The notes under the pieces: generated by a model
Seen by the model: only the letters and a program-made list of their open reading frames with translations
What the model was told of the DNA's origin: nothing
The model's database searches: none
Made by a program: the position numbers and the translations under genes
In this document: piece after piece, positions 8,448 through 16,378 of the stretch
Layout of the letters: each line of letters opens with the position of its first letter
How positions within the stretch are numbered: the first letter of the stretch is position 1
Assembly (NCBI GenBank): GCA_026129485.1
Contig: JAHCHY010000007.1
Coordinates: forward strand, 62,001 to 126,000
DNA from: Cyclobacteriaceae bacterium
GTDB lineage: Bacteria; Bacteroidota; Bacteroidia; Cytophagales; Cyclobacteriaceae
DNA: 64,000 bases
Direction: 5' to 3'

Positions 8448-9215
8448 TTAATCGATCAATTTTACTATTTCCTTATCCAGGCTGGCAACGGTTTCTTCAT
8501 GGTAGCCAATAGCGGTATAGGTTATTTTTCTTTCCGCATCCAGCACCACATGGGTAGGAAATGCCATGATGCCATACCTGCTTATCACATTCCGGGCATC
8601 CTTATGCGGGATAAGGTTATAATTAAATGGTTTTCGCTCAAGAAACTTCCTGATCTTCGTTTCATCATCGCCCATAGCCAGCGCCAAGAACACTACATCT
8701 TTGTTTTTGTATTTTTCGACAAGCGTGTTCAGTTCAGGTATTTCCATGATGCACGGGGCGCAGCCTGTAAACCAAAAATTTATTACGATTATTTTTCCCT
8801 TCAACTCAGACAATACCCATGTTTTACCGGTTATATCTTTCAACGCGAAATTATCAAAGGTATCGCCCTGCTTCATGGTTTGTGGCTTTGTGTTCATCCG
8901 GCCTTCCATCCGTTCCCTGATGTCGATAAGCTCCTGCTTTGTATGTTCTCTTATCAGCATCTCCGTGGGTTTGCCGTTCACTATCGAATACGGCCTCAGC
9001 CTGTAATTACCGGTTTGCATCATCTCCGTCCATTTGGAGTAAGCTAAAACAACACCGGCAGTATCTTTCACAACAGAGTTTTCGTTAACCGCAAAGCGTG
9101 TACCTTCAAAGTCCACGAAATAGTTGTGCCGCACCTGGGCTGTGAGATCCCAAGGCACATAAAACAAGACGGCAGCAAGCGTAATGCAGAGAATCAATCG
9201 TCTTTGTATTTTCAT
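8448..9215 (-). CDS. TlpA-family thioredoxin-like protein, exported
   Basis: A signal peptide covers residues 1-26 (ending WDLTAQ). After an N-terminal region of about 90 residues typical of Bacteroidota TlpA proteins comes a thioredoxin/AhpC-type domain. It has NFWFTGCAPCIMEIPEL carrying the CxxC pair, the insertion LAMGDDETKIRKFL, and the cis-proline motif AFPTHVVLD. Such proteins reduce disulfides or resulfenate thiols of periplasmic partners, for instance in cytochrome c maturation. No cytochrome biogenesis gene is close by. The neighbours are secreted hydrolases, some with cysteines, which could be clients; that is inference. Confidence 0.88.
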   Translation of the reverse strand: MKIQRRLILCITLAAVLFYVPWDLTAQVRHNYFVDFEGTRFAVNENSVVKDTAGVVLAYSKWTEMMQTGNYRLRPYSIVNGKPTEMLIREHTKQELIDIRERMEGRMNTKPQTMKQGDTFDNFALKDITGKTWVLSELKGKIIVINFWFTGCAPCIMEIPELNTLVEKYKNKDVVFLALAMGDDETKIRKFLERKPFNYNLIPHKDARNVISRYGIMAFPTHVVLDAERKITYTAIGYHEETVASLDKEIVKLID

Positions 9216-9261
9216 ATTAGTAGTTTAATTAATGTATCTCATCACAAACAATGAAGGTTTA

Positions 9262-10491
9262 TTAAAATCCTGTTACCGGCTTTGCATCGGGTACAAATAT
9301 CCAGAAGTCATATCCATACACCATATCGCGAACCGGCTGCAACACTTTATCCGGTACGGAATTCCGAAGCGGCCTCATATCCATCAATACCCATTGCTTG
9401 GTATCCGGCCGGCTTGCGATCACCTGCGCGATGACCGGGTTCATCGACCGGGTGTTATCAAACGGACGGGGCGGGCCAAACGGGCCTTGCGCCTGACCTG
9501 TTACGCCTGTTACATTAAAATGCAACGAATAACGGCCATTCATTTCAGCTAATTCCGACACCATGTTGCCCAAGTCAAACTGGTCGTATGCCGAAAGTCC
9601 GCGATACGTGTGTGTAGATCCGAATTTGAAAACCACCTTAGGTAATTTGCCGCCTTGCGCTGCCCGGTTATAATACTCCATGAACTGTTTTTTCATGAGC
9701 TGCGATCTTGCGTGATTGTTATCGTATTGCTTCTTCATGGCCCACAGAAGATATACTTCCTGCGACTTTTGAATAGCCTGTATTATGCGAGTCGCTTCAC
9801 CGGAAGCTTTGCCAAAGGCATCATACAACGTTTTGAAATCGTCAGGCTTAAGCGAGTAGAGCAGGAGCTTGGACGGGTTATTGGTTTTCATCGCCTCTTC
9901 AAAAGCAGCCTTCGCTTTTTCCAGGTATGCAAGGGCAACTTGTTCAGCCTTTTTGTTCGGGGCGATTTCAGCAAGCCTGCTGAACAGGTAACGCGGGGCA
10001 GTCATAAACACCTGGTCTGTTCCCCAAAGCACGGGGCCGGATGCCTTGGAAGCTTTCACAGCTTTTTGCAGGAGGTCAAACTCTTCTTTGAAACCGTAAA
10101 ACGGAACACTCATCGGGAAGGCTTTGGAGAAATCAAGGTATGCTTCAACATCGCTTCCCGCTTTTTCTTCAAGAACCGATGCAATGAACGGATCAGTTTC
10201 AATACATAAATATTCAAACCCGCTATTCGTTCCTTCAAGGAACAATGCACCTGTAAATGCCGCAACTTCGCGAATGCCGTGTTGCTCACCTACCAATAGA
10301 AATTGAGCTTCGCTTATTGCTTTGCGGATGATTTCTGCCCCGTTACCGGAAAACTTTCCGTCAGTAACGGCAAGGTTATATGTATTGGATTGAATGGCAG
10401 CAACCAACAAGCTGTCTTGTGATTGCGAAAAAACATTTTCACCAATCAGGATTGCAGTTAATGCTAAAATTGGAAGTACTTTATTTATCAT
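9262..10491 (-). CDS. Erythromycin-esterase/ChaN-like secreted protein
   Basis: The 409-residue protein has a signal peptide (residues 1-23, ending NVFSQ). Near residue 66 it carries LLVGEQHGIREV, with E69 and H71 in the GExH arrangement shared by erythromycin-esterase-like and ChaN-like (haem-binding) proteins. A long helical middle (150-280) and a second His-containing strand (KFGSTHTYRG) also fit the EreA fold. Resistance to macrolides should not be assumed: most Bacteroidota members of this group have no proven substrate. Its first 15 codons and its leader are duplicated in front of the neighbouring hydrolase gene (see repeats at 10447 and 11627), so this gene is the likely source of that copy. 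Confidence 0.65.
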   Translation of the reverse strand: MINKVLPILALTAILIGENVFSQSQDSLLVAAIQSNTYNLAVTDGKFSGNGAEIIRKAISEAQFLLVGEQHGIREVAAFTGALFLEGTNSGFEYLCIETDPFIASVLEEKAGSDVEAYLDFSKAFPMSVPFYGFKEEFDLLQKAVKASKASGPVLWGTDQVFMTAPRYLFSRLAEIAPNKKAEQVALAYLEKAKAAFEEAMKTNNPSKLLLYSLKPDDFKTLYDAFGKASGEATRIIQAIQKSQEVYLLWAMKKQYDNNHARSQLMKKQFMEYYNRAAQGGKLPKVVFKFGSTHTYRGLSAYDQFDLGNMVSELAEMNGRYSLHFNVTGVTGQAQGPFGPPRPFDNTRSMNPVIAQVIASRPDTKQWVLMDMRPLRNSVPDKVLQPVRDMVYGYDFWIFVPDAKPVTGF

Positions 10492-10605
10492 AATGCGGAA
10501 AATTTGTTTGGTTTGTTCGTTTTAATTACTAATGGATATAATCCGCCACGAATCTGGCCTTGTATGGACTTCCTGTTGCTGAAAATGAAAGTAATTGCAT
10601 CCAAA
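10447..10605. repeat. Imperfect direct repeat, copy A (about 160 bp)
   Basis: This segment aligns along its whole length with 11627-11789, with about 70 percent identity by eye and only short gaps. It spans the first 15 codons of the EreA-like gene, its 5' leader, and a decayed copy of the 3' end of a CBM9-like gene. The two copies lie in the same orientation and flank the hydrolase gene 10610-11671 almost exactly. Confidence 0.8.
10521..10605 (-). pseudogene. Decayed 3' remnant of a CBM9-like gene
   Basis: On the minus strand this stretch reads, with one frameshift, as a degenerate version of the C-terminus of the gene at 11703-12308. LSFSATGSPYKAR corresponds to VSFPANGNQYDVR, and SWRIISISN-stop to SWQTLSIRN-stop. 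The rest of the gene is absent: it is cut off by the end of the hydrolase gene at 10610. It is best explained as the tail left from a duplicated CBM9-like gene. Confidence 0.7.
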
Positions 10606-10609
10606 TTTT

Positions 10610-11671
10610 TCATTTGGTTTCAAATTTTTTAGTTCTGTCCAAAGCATATTTAAAGATTTCTCTGAAATCCGTAGGAGTATCAATCCAGGATAAATGTCCC
10701 GCTTTCTCTATTATACTCAGCGTTACATTTTGCGCATCATTTTCAATGACATGCTGCCAGACAGGGCTTCCGATCGCGCCTACCACTAAATCATATTCTC
10801 CATTAATAACCGTTATTGGTATATCGCTTTCAGCGAGAAGGGAAACAAAATTATACTTCCAGTCAAAGCTCTCACTTGCTGCCTGAGCAGCAATCTGGTT
10901 CCAATGCGGGAGGCTAAGCTCTTTCCATTTTTCGATATGATAAATATTTTGTGCAGCGTAATATTTAATATGATTGTATAACTGACGTTGCCAGGGGTTT
11001 CTGTTCACGATATTCAACCCTGCTTTATTGATTTCTTCTTCAATTTCAGGCCGGGAGCTGAAACGCTCGCGCTGTACTCTTGCTGAATCCCACGTAGCAC
11101 GCTCTTTTTCAGTGAAAAAATCGGCACTTCCATTTTTAGGTTCCATAGCGCCAAGTAAAATTAAGTTCTCTACATGGCGTGGATATTTTTCCAAATAAAG
11201 AAGCGCTAACACCGTTCCTGCGGAATGAGAAACCAAAGTGAATTTTTCAAGGTCTAATGCCTTTCTTATTGTTTCTAAATCCTTTACATGATTTTGAACC
11301 GAAATGTCTTCTCTTTTACAGTAGGATAACGAGGAACCGCGCTGATCGTAAAATATAAAGCGAAACTGATCGTGAAGGCCACTGGCCACATCAATTACAT
11401 TAGTATGGTCATTTCCGAAACCCCCATGCAAAACTATAACAGGGTTCCCTCTGCCCGCTTCTCTGATGTAAAGATGTGTCGCTTTATCATCCGCAGTAAT
11501 AAAGTATTCCTTATCAGCATCCAGTTCTGTTTCATTCTTGCTTTCATGGTTTCCCTTTGTTTCGGAGTTGCATTTAGAAAATACCACAAATATCAGCACG
11601 ATCAAGGCTGCCAACCCTGATTGATTCAGGAATGTACTCATTGTTAAAATCGGAAATGTTTTGTTTCTCAT
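10610..11671 (-). CDS. Alpha/beta-hydrolase lipoprotein (S33 prolyl-iminopeptidase-like)
   Basis: The 353-residue protein has VLHGGFG (oxyanion region), YDQRGSS as in S33 peptidases, the nucleophile Ser150 in VSHSAG, and the catalytic His in AGHLSWID. The acid is probably in VINGEYD. A lipoprotein signal ends at Cys34 (LIVLIFVVFSKC). The N-terminus is odd: residues 1-15 (MRNKTFPILTMSTFL) match the start of the neighbouring EreA-like protein (MINKVLPILALTAIL) in both protein and DNA, so this part was acquired by recombination. The original start may have been Met11 (11641). The S33 group removes N-terminal residues or hydrolyses esters; the true substrate is unknown. Confidence 0.8.
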   Translation of the reverse strand: MRNKTFPILTMSTFLNQSGLAALIVLIFVVFSKCNSETKGNHESKNETELDADKEYFITADDKATHLYIREAGRGNPVIVLHGGFGNDHTNVIDVASGLHDQFRFIFYDQRGSSLSYCKREDISVQNHVKDLETIRKALDLEKFTLVSHSAGTVLALLYLEKYPRHVENLILLGAMEPKNGSADFFTEKERATWDSARVQRERFSSRPEIEEEINKAGLNIVNRNPWQRQLYNHIKYYAAQNIYHIEKWKELSLPHWNQIAAQAASESFDWKYNFVSLLAESDIPITVINGEYDLVVGAIGSPVWQHVIENDAQNVTLSIIEKAGHLSWIDTPTDFREIFKYALDRTKKFETK

Positions 11672-11789
11672 AATGTGGAGGGCTTATTTATTGTGTGCGT
11701 TTTTAATTACGAATGGATAAGGTCTGCCACGAACGTACATCATATTGATTTCCATTTGCCGGGAATGAAACGTGTATGTCCGCATCAAC
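11627..11789. repeat. Imperfect direct repeat, copy B (about 160 bp)
   Basis: This is the partner of 10447-10605. It covers the first 15 codons of the hydrolase gene, its leader, and the intact 3' end of the CBM9-like gene. The strongest shared blocks are the leader around CTCATAATGTGGA and the stop region TTTTTAATTACGAATGGATA. The frame of the CBM9-like gene is intact here and broken in copy A. Confidence 0.8.
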
Positions 11790-12308
11790 GAAGTCGCGCA
11801 TCACCACAAGCAGGGAAAATTCTTTTCCCGTTTTGCTGATCGCAATTTTAAATTCCTGCCCCTCGTAAGCATTTACCTGCTCACGAAAAGGCTGATTCTC
11901 CGAAGCTCCAGTCTTATACGTTACCGTGTTGGCTGTCCAGTGCGTATTGTTTCCCCAGTTCCATGCGGGCGTTTCATCATTCCACGAATTATCCTGTGGC
12001 AGAAGCCGTTCGCCCAACTGCATAGAGGCGTGCAGATTTATAAGTCCGGTTGTGGTTTTGATATACATATCCGTATAGGGCATTGTTTGCCGGCCGAATG
12101 CTCCTATATATAACCAGTCTTTGTCGGCTTGGAGGTACAGGCCGTAATCTCTTTCCAGAGAAATTTTCAGCGCATTACTCCATTCCTGTTGGCCTTGTGT
12201 ACCATCAGGTGTAATAGTGATATTTTTTCTCAGGGGCACGTTGATCTGGGCATCTGCCTGAATTGCTTTGAGCAGTAACAGGAAGAAGATGATTGCAAAT
12301 GTTTTCAT
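11703..12308 (-). CDS. Secreted CBM9-like / DOMON-type beta-sandwich protein
   Basis: The 201-residue product has a signal peptide (residues 1-20, ending QADAQ) followed by a single beta-sandwich. The opening ITPDGTQGQQEWSNA (compare the DG-x-EW start of CBM9-like domains), the middle LYLQADKDWLYIGAFG and the end FSLLVVMRD fit the family 9-like carbohydrate-binding or DOMON fold. These bind sugars or haem. No catalytic domain is attached. Its 3' end exists as a decayed second copy 1.2 kb further down the array. The ligand is unknown. Confidence 0.6.
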   Translation of the reverse strand: MKTFAIIFFLLLLKAIQADAQINVPLRKNITITPDGTQGQQEWSNALKISLERDYGLYLQADKDWLYIGAFGRQTMPYTDMYIKTTTGLINLHASMQLGERLLPQDNSWNDETPAWNWGNNTHWTANTVTYKTGASENQPFREQVNAYEGQEFKIAISKTGKEFSLLVVMRDFVDADIHVSFPANGNQYDVRSWQTLSIRN

Positions 12309-12464
12309 ATAAAGTTCAAATATTTATTGTTACTTATTCATTAATGTTGCGCATTCTTTGCGTTTACTTTTACCGAACCATACAAGGCATTAAAGGTTTG
12401 CGTAACATCAGTTATTAAATGTTAATTATGGTTAAACAGTATTCATTATCATTTCCGGAAATAC

Positions 12465-13295
12465 TCACTCCTGCAAATTTTTGATAAACTCTTCAATGCC
12501 CGCAGTCGGGAACCTCGCCTTTGTTAATAAGTCGCGTGCTTTCACGGCATACTCAAGTGCCTCCTTATTGTTGCCTGACGCTTTCAATATCCTCGCCTTC
12601 AATGCGAGGTTGCCACCGGTTTCTTCGAGGGCAATAGAAGCATTAGCCCATTTTAAAGCTTCGGTATAGTTCTTCAGATTTTGATAATAATAATCAGCAG
12701 CAAACCAAGCGCTTCGCCAGGTAAAATTTTTGTGTACCTCCATTTGAACGCTTCTTAACAAATCAACCTTAATGTTGAGCTCCACCCGCACTTTTTCCCA
12801 TCGAATAGTCATTTTACAGGTGCTGTCCTGAACTTCCGGAAAAGCGTACAACAAGGTTTCTTGATGATTATCAACAATTGGCTTAATGTCGTTAATCCTT
12901 AGCTGGTCTTGCGCTGCATTATACGTGAACGCGCCCCATTGTTCAGCCACCTTATTAAATATGACCGTCCATTTATCGGCATGAGGAATGAAGAACAGGG
13001 AATACGTTCCTGCCGGAAGCGTTTGGTTTTCAATCAATATATCTGTTGTTGTGGAAAATACTGTGGCCTCATTGGAGCCTGCCCTCCATACCTGCTCGTA
13101 AGGAACAAGCTTGCCCCAAACCTCACGGCCATTTACATTGGGTCGATGATACGCAACCGAAATATCCGTAACCCCGATACGCTGTGTAACTGTTGCCTTT
13201 TGACTTTCACGTGGCATAACCCAGTAAATGTCCTGGCATATTGCATTGAAGGCAGTACATAACAGCAATGTTGTTACCTGGTAAATTTTTCTCAT
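12465..13295 (-). CDS. DUF2911 domain protein, exported
   Basis: The start at 13295 gives a normal signal peptide (MRKIYQVTTLLLCTAFNAICQ); the open frame begins upstream at 13343. The DUF2911 signature is clear: an alternating set of blocks (ESQKATVTQRIGVTDISV, GREVWGKLVPYEQVWRAG, NEATVF, LPAGTYSLFFIP, WTVIFN). The last 110 residues form two TPR-like helical hairpins (KNYTEALKWANASI, NNKEALEYAVKARDLL), an arrangement often seen in this family. The function of DUF2911 is not established. It is a secreted protein in a run of secreted enzymes. Confidence 0.88.
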   Translation of the reverse strand: MRKIYQVTTLLLCTAFNAICQDIYWVMPRESQKATVTQRIGVTDISVAYHRPNVNGREVWGKLVPYEQVWRAGSNEATVFSTTTDILIENQTLPAGTYSLFFIPHADKWTVIFNKVAEQWGAFTYNAAQDQLRINDIKPIVDNHQETLLYAFPEVQDSTCKMTIRWEKVRVELNIKVDLLRSVQMEVHKNFTWRSAWFAADYYYQNLKNYTEALKWANASIALEETGGNLALKARILKASGNNKEALEYAVKARDLLTKARFPTAGIEEFIKNLQE

Positions 13296-13353
13296 ATCAT
13301 TATAGTCTAAGTTCTTCTTACCGATTACAGTGTTTGCTGTCAATCTTTTTAGT

Positions 13354-14559
13354 TTATTCTATTAAAAGTGTAACATTTACCGGTGTCCTGTAAGGCAGTA
13401 CAAGGTGCTTACTCATACCACTGATTTTTAAAACCAGCGGTTCGTTTTTCCATTTCTTTTCGTTCACGTACTGGCGGTATGCGCATATATCAGCAAACGA
13501 GCTAATGGGCTTTTGATCAATTTCCTCAACCTCGTCCAGTATGCTAATACTGCTCAGTAAGCTGTCAGCCGCATTTTTCTGGATAACTCTCCATTTGCCA
13601 TTATGATAGTGGATCGCTATCCCATACGACAATCCCTTATCTCCGTCCTCCACAGTATCGATAGCAGAGAGCACATACGCCTGCTCGGACGAATTTATCG
13701 CAACCAAAAAATTCCTGAAGTATGCTGCTCCGATATACCCGCTATATTTCAGTGTTGACGACAGGGTTACTTCAGCCGAAGGCAATGTTTCGTTTTTGTG
13801 CTGAATCGAAACGGGTTGTGCCGTGTGGTAAAAGACTTCAGGCGCCCCAATACCGTGCGAAGAAACCGCACGTATTCCCTCCATTTTCTTCACGGGAGTA
13901 TTACTCATAAATGAAATGACATCCTCATAACGCAGGCTTAGCGGTGAGTTTTTCCCGAAATCTATTTTGCTGTTAACCGGATGGTTGCCATTTATGAGGA
14001 GCGTTGTAAATGTGTTGTTATTCCCGCTAAATGATATATCCATCCGGATTCCCTTGTTATCAAAAGGATCCGGGGATATGCGAATCTTGCTTTGCCTGAA
14101 ATCAATTTCCCAATTCGCTTTGTTGATTATTGACCCACCGATAATACCATCAATAGCGGTGCATGGAAAGAATACATCGGTATCAACCTCGTAAAACCCT
14201 GTATTGACAAAGCTGAGGTGCCCGAAACGGACTGTATCCACTATGGCTACAGGGGTTGAAACAGCATTGTTGTTGGCATCTGTCAGCTTCATTTTGTTTT
14301 TAAATCTGATGCCTGCTCTTTCTGCGAACTGAGGGGTAACCGCGCTCAGGCTGAAACCGTTGTCAAACAAAAACTGTCCGTGAACACCGTTTATTTCTGC
14401 TCCGATTACAATAAGCCCGTTTTCTGACCGGAACGGGATTTCGGTTATGGTGTTTGGCATCGCGATAAGCTCGCCCCTGTCGAAATAGTTAATGCTGATG
14501 CAGCCCGATACCACCGGAAGAACGCAGAAAAAAAAGACTCTGACCCTGCTTCTTTCCAT
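13354..14559 (-). CDS. Retropepsin-like aspartyl-protease-fold lipoprotein with PDZ-like C-terminus
   Basis: The ATG at 14559 gives a lipoprotein signal ending at Cys20 (VLPVVSGC); the frame is open from 14604. Two retropepsin-like lobes follow. Lobe one has FLFDNG (Asp66) and the matching CTAIDGIIGGSII block; lobe two has SKIDFG (Asp200). The catalytic triads normally read D-T/S-G, so DNG and DFG are both unusual, and activity is uncertain. The C-terminal 90 residues (AADSLLSSISILDEVEEID) look like a PDZ domain, as in other Bacteroidota aspartyl-protease-like proteins. It lies between the S41 peptidase and the DUF2911 gene on the same strand. Confidence 0.7.
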   Translation of the reverse strand: MERSRVRVFFFCVLPVVSGCISINYFDRGELIAMPNTITEIPFRSENGLIVIGAEINGVHGQFLFDNGFSLSAVTPQFAERAGIRFKNKMKLTDANNNAVSTPVAIVDTVRFGHLSFVNTGFYEVDTDVFFPCTAIDGIIGGSIINKANWEIDFRQSKIRISPDPFDNKGIRMDISFSGNNNTFTTLLINGNHPVNSKIDFGKNSPLSLRYEDVISFMSNTPVKKMEGIRAVSSHGIGAPEVFYHTAQPVSIQHKNETLPSAEVTLSSTLKYSGYIGAAYFRNFLVAINSSEQAYVLSAIDTVEDGDKGLSYGIAIHYHNGKWRVIQKNAADSLLSSISILDEVEEIDQKPISSFADICAYRQYVNEKKWKNEPLVLKISGMSKHLVLPYRTPVNVTLLIE

Positions 14560-14654
14560 GGTTTGTAAAATGTTATTAAGCCGATGTTTTATATTGAGCA
14601 TCAAACCTGCTATTGCTTATTCAATTGTTGTTTCAACCATTCTCATGTGTTTGT

Positions 14655-15668
14655 TCAATTTAAGTCCAACCATTTTATTGCGGCTTTTATCTTTTCATCG
14701 TGTAACAAGTCATCAAAATTATCTCCTGCTGTAATCAACAAATCCGGAGCAACGGTTGTCTTATATATTGTGCCGTTTCTGTCTGCCACAAATGAGGTAG
14801 ACAGGTTTAACACTAAACCTTCACTAAGCTCGTTCCAACTGTTTCCGGTAGTATATCCGTCTGCCGTAGGCTCACCAATGAAATAAGTTTTCCTTCTGCC
14901 TTTAAAAGCAATGGCCGTCATGCTGCCTGAACTTTTTGTTACCGGCCCGGTCAGTATAACTACCGGCATCTTCTCATAATTTCCTGTGCATTTCGAGGTT
15001 ATATCAGTAGTCTTGTAATCCTCCATATATAAATTTCCTTTGTCAATCTGCCATTTACCGAGGACATTATCCGCTATGTCTGTTGTTCCTCCCAAGTACA
15101 CATTCCCCAACAGCATACTTACGCCTGCCAGCATAGGCTTTATGTTACCGCCTCCGTTTAACCGCAAATCAACAATTACCCCCTTTGGTTTCTTTGAATC
15201 ATACTTGCATATACTGTCATTTATAGCCTGTGCATATTCATTGATTTGATCGCCCCAGGCTGTAATACCCGGTATTTGCAGGTAAACAAACCGGTTAAGA
15301 AGCAGTGAAGTTTTTATATTTCCCGCCTCTGCATTTGAACGATTTACCAATGGAACTAATCTTTTAAGCTCATCATCGCTGAACACGGGGTAGGAACTGT
15401 AAATTTTGTTGTTGAAGTACAATTGACTATGCACATCACCAAGCCGTTCAAAAACCATGACAAAACATTTCAGGGTATCATCCGGTGTTTTGGCGCTTGC
15501 TAATTTTTTATAGAATTCTTTATCTATCACTTCCCACTGAACTGAATTTCTATGAATTGATTTGTGCCTGATAAAATTATAGATGGTATCAACAGGTACA
15601 GGGAATTGGGAGTAAGCCTTGCTTGTGATAAGAGTAAATACGATAACAATGACAGAATACTTTATCAT
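14655..15668 (-). CDS. S41 family (C-terminal-processing-protease-like) serine peptidase, exported
   Basis: The 337-residue product has a signal peptide (residues 1-21, ending KAYSQ). The S41 tail-protease core is visible: VIVDLRLNGGGNI at 163-175, TGPVTKSSGSM with the presumed nucleophile Ser246/247, and GEPTADGYTTGNSW at 265-278. No PDZ domain is present, so it belongs to the short, PDZ-less group common in Bacteroidota. It probably degrades or trims periplasmic or external peptides. A second copy of the last 14 or so codons lies directly upstream of its start codon (15669-15718), and the stop of that remnant overlaps this ATG. Confidence 0.85.
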   Translation of the reverse strand: MIKYSVIVIVFTLITSKAYSQFPVPVDTIYNFIRHKSIHRNSVQWEVIDKEFYKKLASAKTPDDTLKCFVMVFERLGDVHSQLYFNNKIYSSYPVFSDDELKRLVPLVNRSNAEAGNIKTSLLLNRFVYLQIPGITAWGDQINEYAQAINDSICKYDSKKPKGVIVDLRLNGGGNIKPMLAGVSMLLGNVYLGGTTDIADNVLGKWQIDKGNLYMEDYKTTDITSKCTGNYEKMPVVILTGPVTKSSGSMTAIAFKGRRKTYFIGEPTADGYTTGNSWNELSEGLVLNLSTSFVADRNGTIYKTTVAPDLLITAGDNFDDLLHDEKIKAAIKWLDLN

Positions 15669-15718
15669 TCGGCTTTTATCTTTTCATCTTGTAACAAATC
15701 ATCGAAGAACTTTGATAT
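15669..15718 (-). pseudogene. Orphan 3' tail of a second S41 peptidase gene
   Basis: Read on the minus strand this piece encodes FFDDLLQDEKIKAE and then TGA, against NFDDLLHDEKIKAA in residues 317-330 of the intact S41 protein. At DNA level about 38 bp match 14681-14720 with three or four changes. It lies between the TAG stop of the gene at 15719 and the ATG of the intact S41 gene. Nothing else of the second copy remains. Confidence 0.72.
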
Positions 15719-16246
15719 CTATTTTCTTTTGTATGTTGATGTCATATACACCTTTCCAAGTGTTCCATTATCAAATTCACATACCTTGAATGTATAAGTA
15801 TCATTGTCAACATAAATCCAGGCGTCCGCAAGAGTTAGAACGTTTCCCTTTTTGTCGGGATATTGATAAATATGATAGATGTTTTGCCCATCAATCATTA
15901 TTTCTCCTTTAGTTATTCCGCCAAACACATCAAATTCCCAAAATTTCATTTTTTGTTCATTCTTGTCCCAAGCCCTTATCCCAAAATTTCTTTGTGCATT
16001 GTCGAATTGTTTTGAATCGATATAGTCACGGGTTTTGACTGTGAAAATATTCTTTGTCAATTCCATTTCAACAACGATTTCCTGATGATATTCTGCTCCG
16101 CTTTGCCATTTTCCTTTTGTTTCCCATTTACCTCCTATAAGGTTAGAATACATTTTATAGGTTTCCTCTTTTGTCAGAGGTGAGTCTTGAATTGTTTGTG
16201 CAAATGTCATTGATGACACAATAAGTGCTATCAAAATTGTTTTCAT
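15719..16246 (-). CDS. Secreted lipocalin-like (DUF1579-type) protein
   Basis: The start at 16246 gives a classical signal peptide (MKTILIALIVSSMTFAQ); an in-frame ATG at 16279 would only lengthen its n-region. The mature protein is about 160 residues and beta-rich: GGKWETKGKWQSGAEYHQ, FWEFDVFGGITKGEI, YTFKVCEFDNG. That resembles lipocalin-like DUF1579 proteins and, loosely, the first half of the protein at 5791. No enzyme motif is seen. Its stop codon is followed at once by an orphan S41 tail, so the gene appears to sit where an S41 gene once lay. Confidence 0.6.
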   Translation of the reverse strand: MKTILIALIVSSMTFAQTIQDSPLTKEETYKMYSNLIGGKWETKGKWQSGAEYHQEIVVEMELTKNIFTVKTRDYIDSKQFDNAQRNFGIRAWDKNEQKMKFWEFDVFGGITKGEIMIDGQNIYHIYQYPDKKGNVLTLADAWIYVDNDTYTFKVCEFDNGTLGKVYMTSTYKRK

Positions 16247-16378
16247 TGTTAACGTTGTTTTTTTGTTAATTTTTTTCATATAGTAAACCTTTGTTTTTTT
16301 TCAGATTGTCATCCTAAAATGCCTTATAACTATTCACTTCTCAGGCTCTTTATTTCACTTTAAGGGATTCATTTTCCT

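Noticed and set aside
9262..10491. Macrolide resistance (erythromycin esterase)
   Set aside because: Only the GExHG-type motif and fold are shared; secreted Bacteroidota members of this group have no proven macrolide activity, so a resistance label is not justified.
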